Source: Pseudonocardiales bacterium (GTDB lineage Bacteria; Actinomycetota; Actinomycetes; Mycobacteriales; Pseudonocardiaceae). From it: 6,802 bases of DNA. Made by a program: the position numbers and the translations under genes. The notes beneath the pieces were generated by a model. It did no database searches. It saw only the letters and a list, made by a program, of their open reading frames with translations, and was not told the origin of the DNA. The stretch covers positions 1 through 6,802 of the forward strand of contig JAODNG010000042.1 of the NCBI GenBank assembly GCA_025465385.1. The letters run 5' to 3'. Below are positions 4,689-6,802 of this stretch, piece by piece (the first letter of the stretch is position 1; each line of letters opens with the position of its first letter).

Positions 4689-6160
4689 ACACTCCGCTTC
4701 GTCGGGTTGCGCTGGCCGTCATGGGCATGATCGTGCTGCTGCTGGCGAACGCCACCTACATCCAAGTTGTCAACGCCGACACCTACCGGACCGACCCGCG
4801 CAACCGGCGGGTGCTGCTCGACGAGTACAGCCGTCAGCGCGGCGAGATCATCGCCGGCGGGTTGCCGGTGGCCAGCTCGGCGGAGACCAGCGGGCAACTG
4901 CGCTTCCTGCGCAGGTACCTCGACGGCCCGATGTACGCCCCGGTCACCGGCTACTACTCGCTGCGCTACGGCGCGGGCGGCATGGAGAACGCGATGGACT
5001 CCGTGCTCAACGGTTCCGACGGCCGGTTGTTCGTGCGGCGGTTGTCAGACCTGGTCACGGGACGCGAGCCCAGCGGCGGCAGCGTCGAGCTCACGATCAA
5101 CCCGGCCGTTCAACGGGTGGCCTACGACCAGCTGACCCGGCGGGGCTACACCGGTGCGGTGGTGGCGATCAAGCCGAGTACCGGCGAAATCTTGGCGATG
5201 GCGTCCACCCCGTCCTACGACCCGAATCAGCTGTCCTCGCATGACGGGGCGCAGCAGGAGTCCGCCTGGAACGCCGACACCTCAGCCCAACGTGGCGCCC
5301 CGCTGACGAACCGGGCGGTCGCGGCGATCTACCCGCCGGGGTCGACCTTCAAACTGGTGGTCACCGCCGCAGCGCTGGAGGCGGGTAAGGCCACCCCGCA
5401 GAGCCCGCTGACGGCGGCCGCGGCGTTGCAGCTGGAGAACACCACGACCTTGCTCCACAACTTCGCCGACCAGCCGTGCGGACCGGGAGCCACCGTCACG
5501 CTCAAGACGGCACTGGTCCGGTCCTGCAACGCCGCCTTCGCAGAGCTCGCCGCCACGGTCGGTGAAGCGGACCTGCGCAAGCAGGCCCAACTGCTGGGTA
5601 TCGGTCAGCAGGACCTCGCCATCCCGACCCCGGTGACACCGTCGACGCTGGGTGCCATTCCCGACGTCGCGGCGTTGGAACAGTCCGGCATCGGGCAGCG
5701 CGATGTGGCGCTGAGCCCATTGCAGAACGCCATGATCGCCGCGACGATTGCCAACGGCGGGGTGCGGATGAAACCGCAGTTGGTGCGCAACATCCTGGCC
5801 CCAGACCTGTCCGTGCTGGACCGGACCGGACCGGAGCAGGTCGGCGTGGCGATGTCTCGCGTCACCGCCGATCAGATCCGGGACCTGATGGTCGCCGCTG
5901 AGAACAGCTACCGCAACGACGGGAAGATCAACGGTGTCAGTATCGCCGCGAAGACCGGCACCGCAGAGCATGGCGCTGATCCCAAGAACACCCCTCCGCA
6001 CGGTTGGTATGTGGCCTTCGCGCCCGCCGGCAACCCTCAGGTCGCGATCGCAGTGCTCGTGGAGAACGGTGGAGACCGCAACCTGGAAGCCACCGGCGGC
6101 TCCCTAGCCGCCCCCATCGGCCGAGCCGTCATTGGTGCCGCCCTGCAAGGAGCCCGCTGA
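4685..6160 (+). CDS. pbpA: Class B penicillin-binding protein PbpA (PBP2 type transpeptidase)
   Basis: PbpA cross-links peptidoglycan as a D,D-transpeptidase outside the membrane and is expected to pair with RodA. It has 491 residues, as in M. tuberculosis. A single N-terminal membrane anchor (about 7-29) is followed by a non-catalytic dimerisation region with a Y-S-R-Q-R-G segment (48-53), then the transpeptidase domain (about 155-485). The three active-site motifs are present: S220-T-F-K223 (nucleophile Ser220), S280-C-N282 and K423-T-G425. C265 and C281 correspond to a disulfide described in the M. tuberculosis structure; the other cysteine pair of that protein (near residue 154) is absent. 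The GTG start (4685) overlaps the rodA TGA (GTGA) and gives MNTPLRRVAL, matching the family. In M. tuberculosis this protein is a PknB substrate important in septation. The stop shares one base with the pknA start. Confidence 0.97.
   Translation: MNTPLRRVALAVMGMIVLLLANATYIQVVNADTYRTDPRNRRVLLDEYSRQRGEIIAGGLPVASSAETSGQLRFLRRYLDGPMYAPVTGYYSLRYGAGGMENAMDSVLNGSDGRLFVRRLSDLVTGREPSGGSVELTINPAVQRVAYDQLTRRGYTGAVVAIKPSTGEILAMASTPSYDPNQLSSHDGAQQESAWNADTSAQRGAPLTNRAVAAIYPPGSTFKLVVTAAALEAGKATPQSPLTAAAALQLENTTTLLHNFADQPCGPGATVTLKTALVRSCNAAFAELAATVGEADLRKQAQLLGIGQQDLAIPTPVTPSTLGAIPDVAALEQSGIGQRDVALSPLQNAMIAATIANGGVRMKPQLVRNILAPDLSVLDRTGPEQVGVAMSRVTADQIRDLMVAAENSYRNDGKINGVSIAAKTGTAEHGADPKNTPPHGWYVAFAPAGNPQVAIAVLVENGGDRNLEATGGSLAAPIGRAVIGAALQGAR
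6147..6152 (+). promoter_or_regulatory. Ribosome binding site of pknA
   Basis: AAGGAG lies 7 nt before the ATG at 6160, inside the last codons of pbpA. It is the best Shine-Dalgarno among the downstream genes of the operon, so the kinase can be initiated efficiently on its own as well as by coupling. Confidence 0.75.
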
Positions 6161-6802
6161 TGTTGAGCAGCGGGCAGGTGTTGGCGGGGCGTTACCAGTT
6201 GGCGCGGCGCATCGCCATCGGCGGAATGGGAGAGGTGTGGCAGGCGGCGGACACCCGGCTGGACCGCCAGGTCGCCGTCAAGGTGCTCAGGCCGGAGTTG
6301 TCCGGTGATGCAGAGTTCCGGCAGCGGTTCCACACCGAGGCTCGGATGACCGCGTCGCTGAACCATCCCGGCATCGCCGCAGTGCACGATTACGGTGAAG
6401 CAGCGAGCGATCCGGTAGTCGCGTACCTGGTCATGGAGCTGGTCCCGGGGGATCCGCTGGACACCATCCTGATCCGGCATCCGCGGCTGAGCGCCAACCG
6501 GACGCTGGACATCCTGGGTCAAGCCGGCGACGCGCTGCAGGCCGCGCACGAGCGCGGTCTGGTGCATCGGGATATCAAGCCCGCGAATATCCTGATCACC
6601 CCCGACGGCAAAGTGAAGCTCACCGACTTCGGCATCGCCAGAGCCGTCGACGCGGCTCCGGTGACGCGCACCGGGATGGTGTTGGGCTCCGCGCACTACA
6701 TCGCCCAGGAGCAGGCGTCAGTCGAGGACGCCGGTCCGCCCGGAGACGTCTACTCGTTGGGGGTAGTGGGTTACGAGTGCCTGGCCGGCGGGCGCCCGTT
6801 CT
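6160..6802 (+). CDS. pknA: Ser/Thr protein kinase PknA, N-terminal part (runs off the right edge)
   Basis: This is the N-terminal 214 residues of a Hanks-type kinase; the family protein has about 430, so the rest of the kinase domain and the expected membrane helix lie outside. Visible motifs: glycine loop IGGMGEVW (20-27), VAVK with ATP-binding Lys41, helix C Glu60, VMEL hinge (91-94), catalytic loop HRDIKPAN (136-143, Asp138), DFG (156-158), activation-loop threonines T169 and T171 matching the autophosphorylated pair of M. tuberculosis PknA, and D196 in DVYSLG. The segment VDAAPVT (163-169) is typical of PknA and separates it from PknB. Two unusual points: the P+1 loop has GSAHY instead of GTAQY, and the APE motif reads AQE (182-184). 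The start ATG overlaps the pbpA stop (TGATG) and has a good ribosome binding site. PknA phosphorylates division and wall-growth proteins; pknB probably follows. Confidence 0.95.
   Translation, partial: MLSSGQVLAGRYQLARRIAIGGMGEVWQAADTRLDRQVAVKVLRPELSGDAEFRQRFHTEARMTASLNHPGIAAVHDYGEAASDPVVAYLVMELVPGDPLDTILIRHPRLSANRTLDILGQAGDALQAAHERGLVHRDIKPANILITPDGKVKLTDFGIARAVDAAPVTRTGMVLGSAHYIAQEQASVEDAGPPGDVYSLGVVGYECLAGGRPF

Noticed and set aside
4597..5244. Plus-strand frame of 215 codons across the rodA/pbpA junction
   Set aside because: It lies in another frame over two well-supported genes and reads as Arg/Ala/Gly-rich shadow sequence.
1..6802. CRISPR array, insertion sequence, phage or defence system
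   Set aside because: No regularly spaced repeats, transposase, terminal inverted repeats or integrase are seen, and the content is a conserved core operon.

Overview
The window is a high-GC actinobacterial chromosome segment, and the gene order identifies it. A tRNA-Leu gene on the minus strand is followed, divergently, by fhaA-fhaB-pstP-rodA-pbpA-pknA on the plus strand; pknA runs off the right edge. This is the Ser/Thr phospho-signalling and cell-growth locus conserved in Mycobacteriales (Rv0020c to Rv0015c in Mycobacterium tuberculosis, where pknB comes next). The proteins are clearly homologous to the mycobacterial set but diverged, and FhaA is much shorter than in M. tuberculosis. I therefore place the host in Mycobacteriales outside the tuberculosis complex, with no genus call.

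Layout. Bases 1-295 contain no gene I can support. They hold an 8-bp hairpin (52-79) and a convincing rho-independent terminator on the plus strand (131-171), which probably ends a gene lying off the left edge. tRNA-Leu(CAG) occupies 378 down to 296. The 132-bp divergent region (379-510) carries a TAGGCT -10 candidate for the tRNA and a perfect 17-bp dyad (449-465), overlapping a possible -10 for the operon. From 511 to the right edge everything is coding. The six genes are separated by 7 nt or less or overlap by 1 to 4 nt, so they almost certainly form one translationally coupled operon.

How the genes work together. PknA is a membrane Ser/Thr kinase and PstP is the matching membrane PP2C phosphatase. 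FhaA and FhaB are FHA-domain proteins that read phosphothreonine marks. RodA is a SEDS glycan polymerase and PbpA a class B transpeptidase, and together they are expected to make septal or lateral peptidoglycan. The operon therefore places the enzymes of wall growth next to the kinase, phosphatase and phospho-readers that control them.

No new system is present; this is a core locus. The points worth a second look are small: a strong internal ribosome binding site inside fhaA that would yield a linker-FHA isoform, a collapsed FhaA linker, substitution of the APE proline in PknA, changes at phospho-acceptor positions recalled from M. tuberculosis PbpA and FhaB, and the palindrome in front of the operon.
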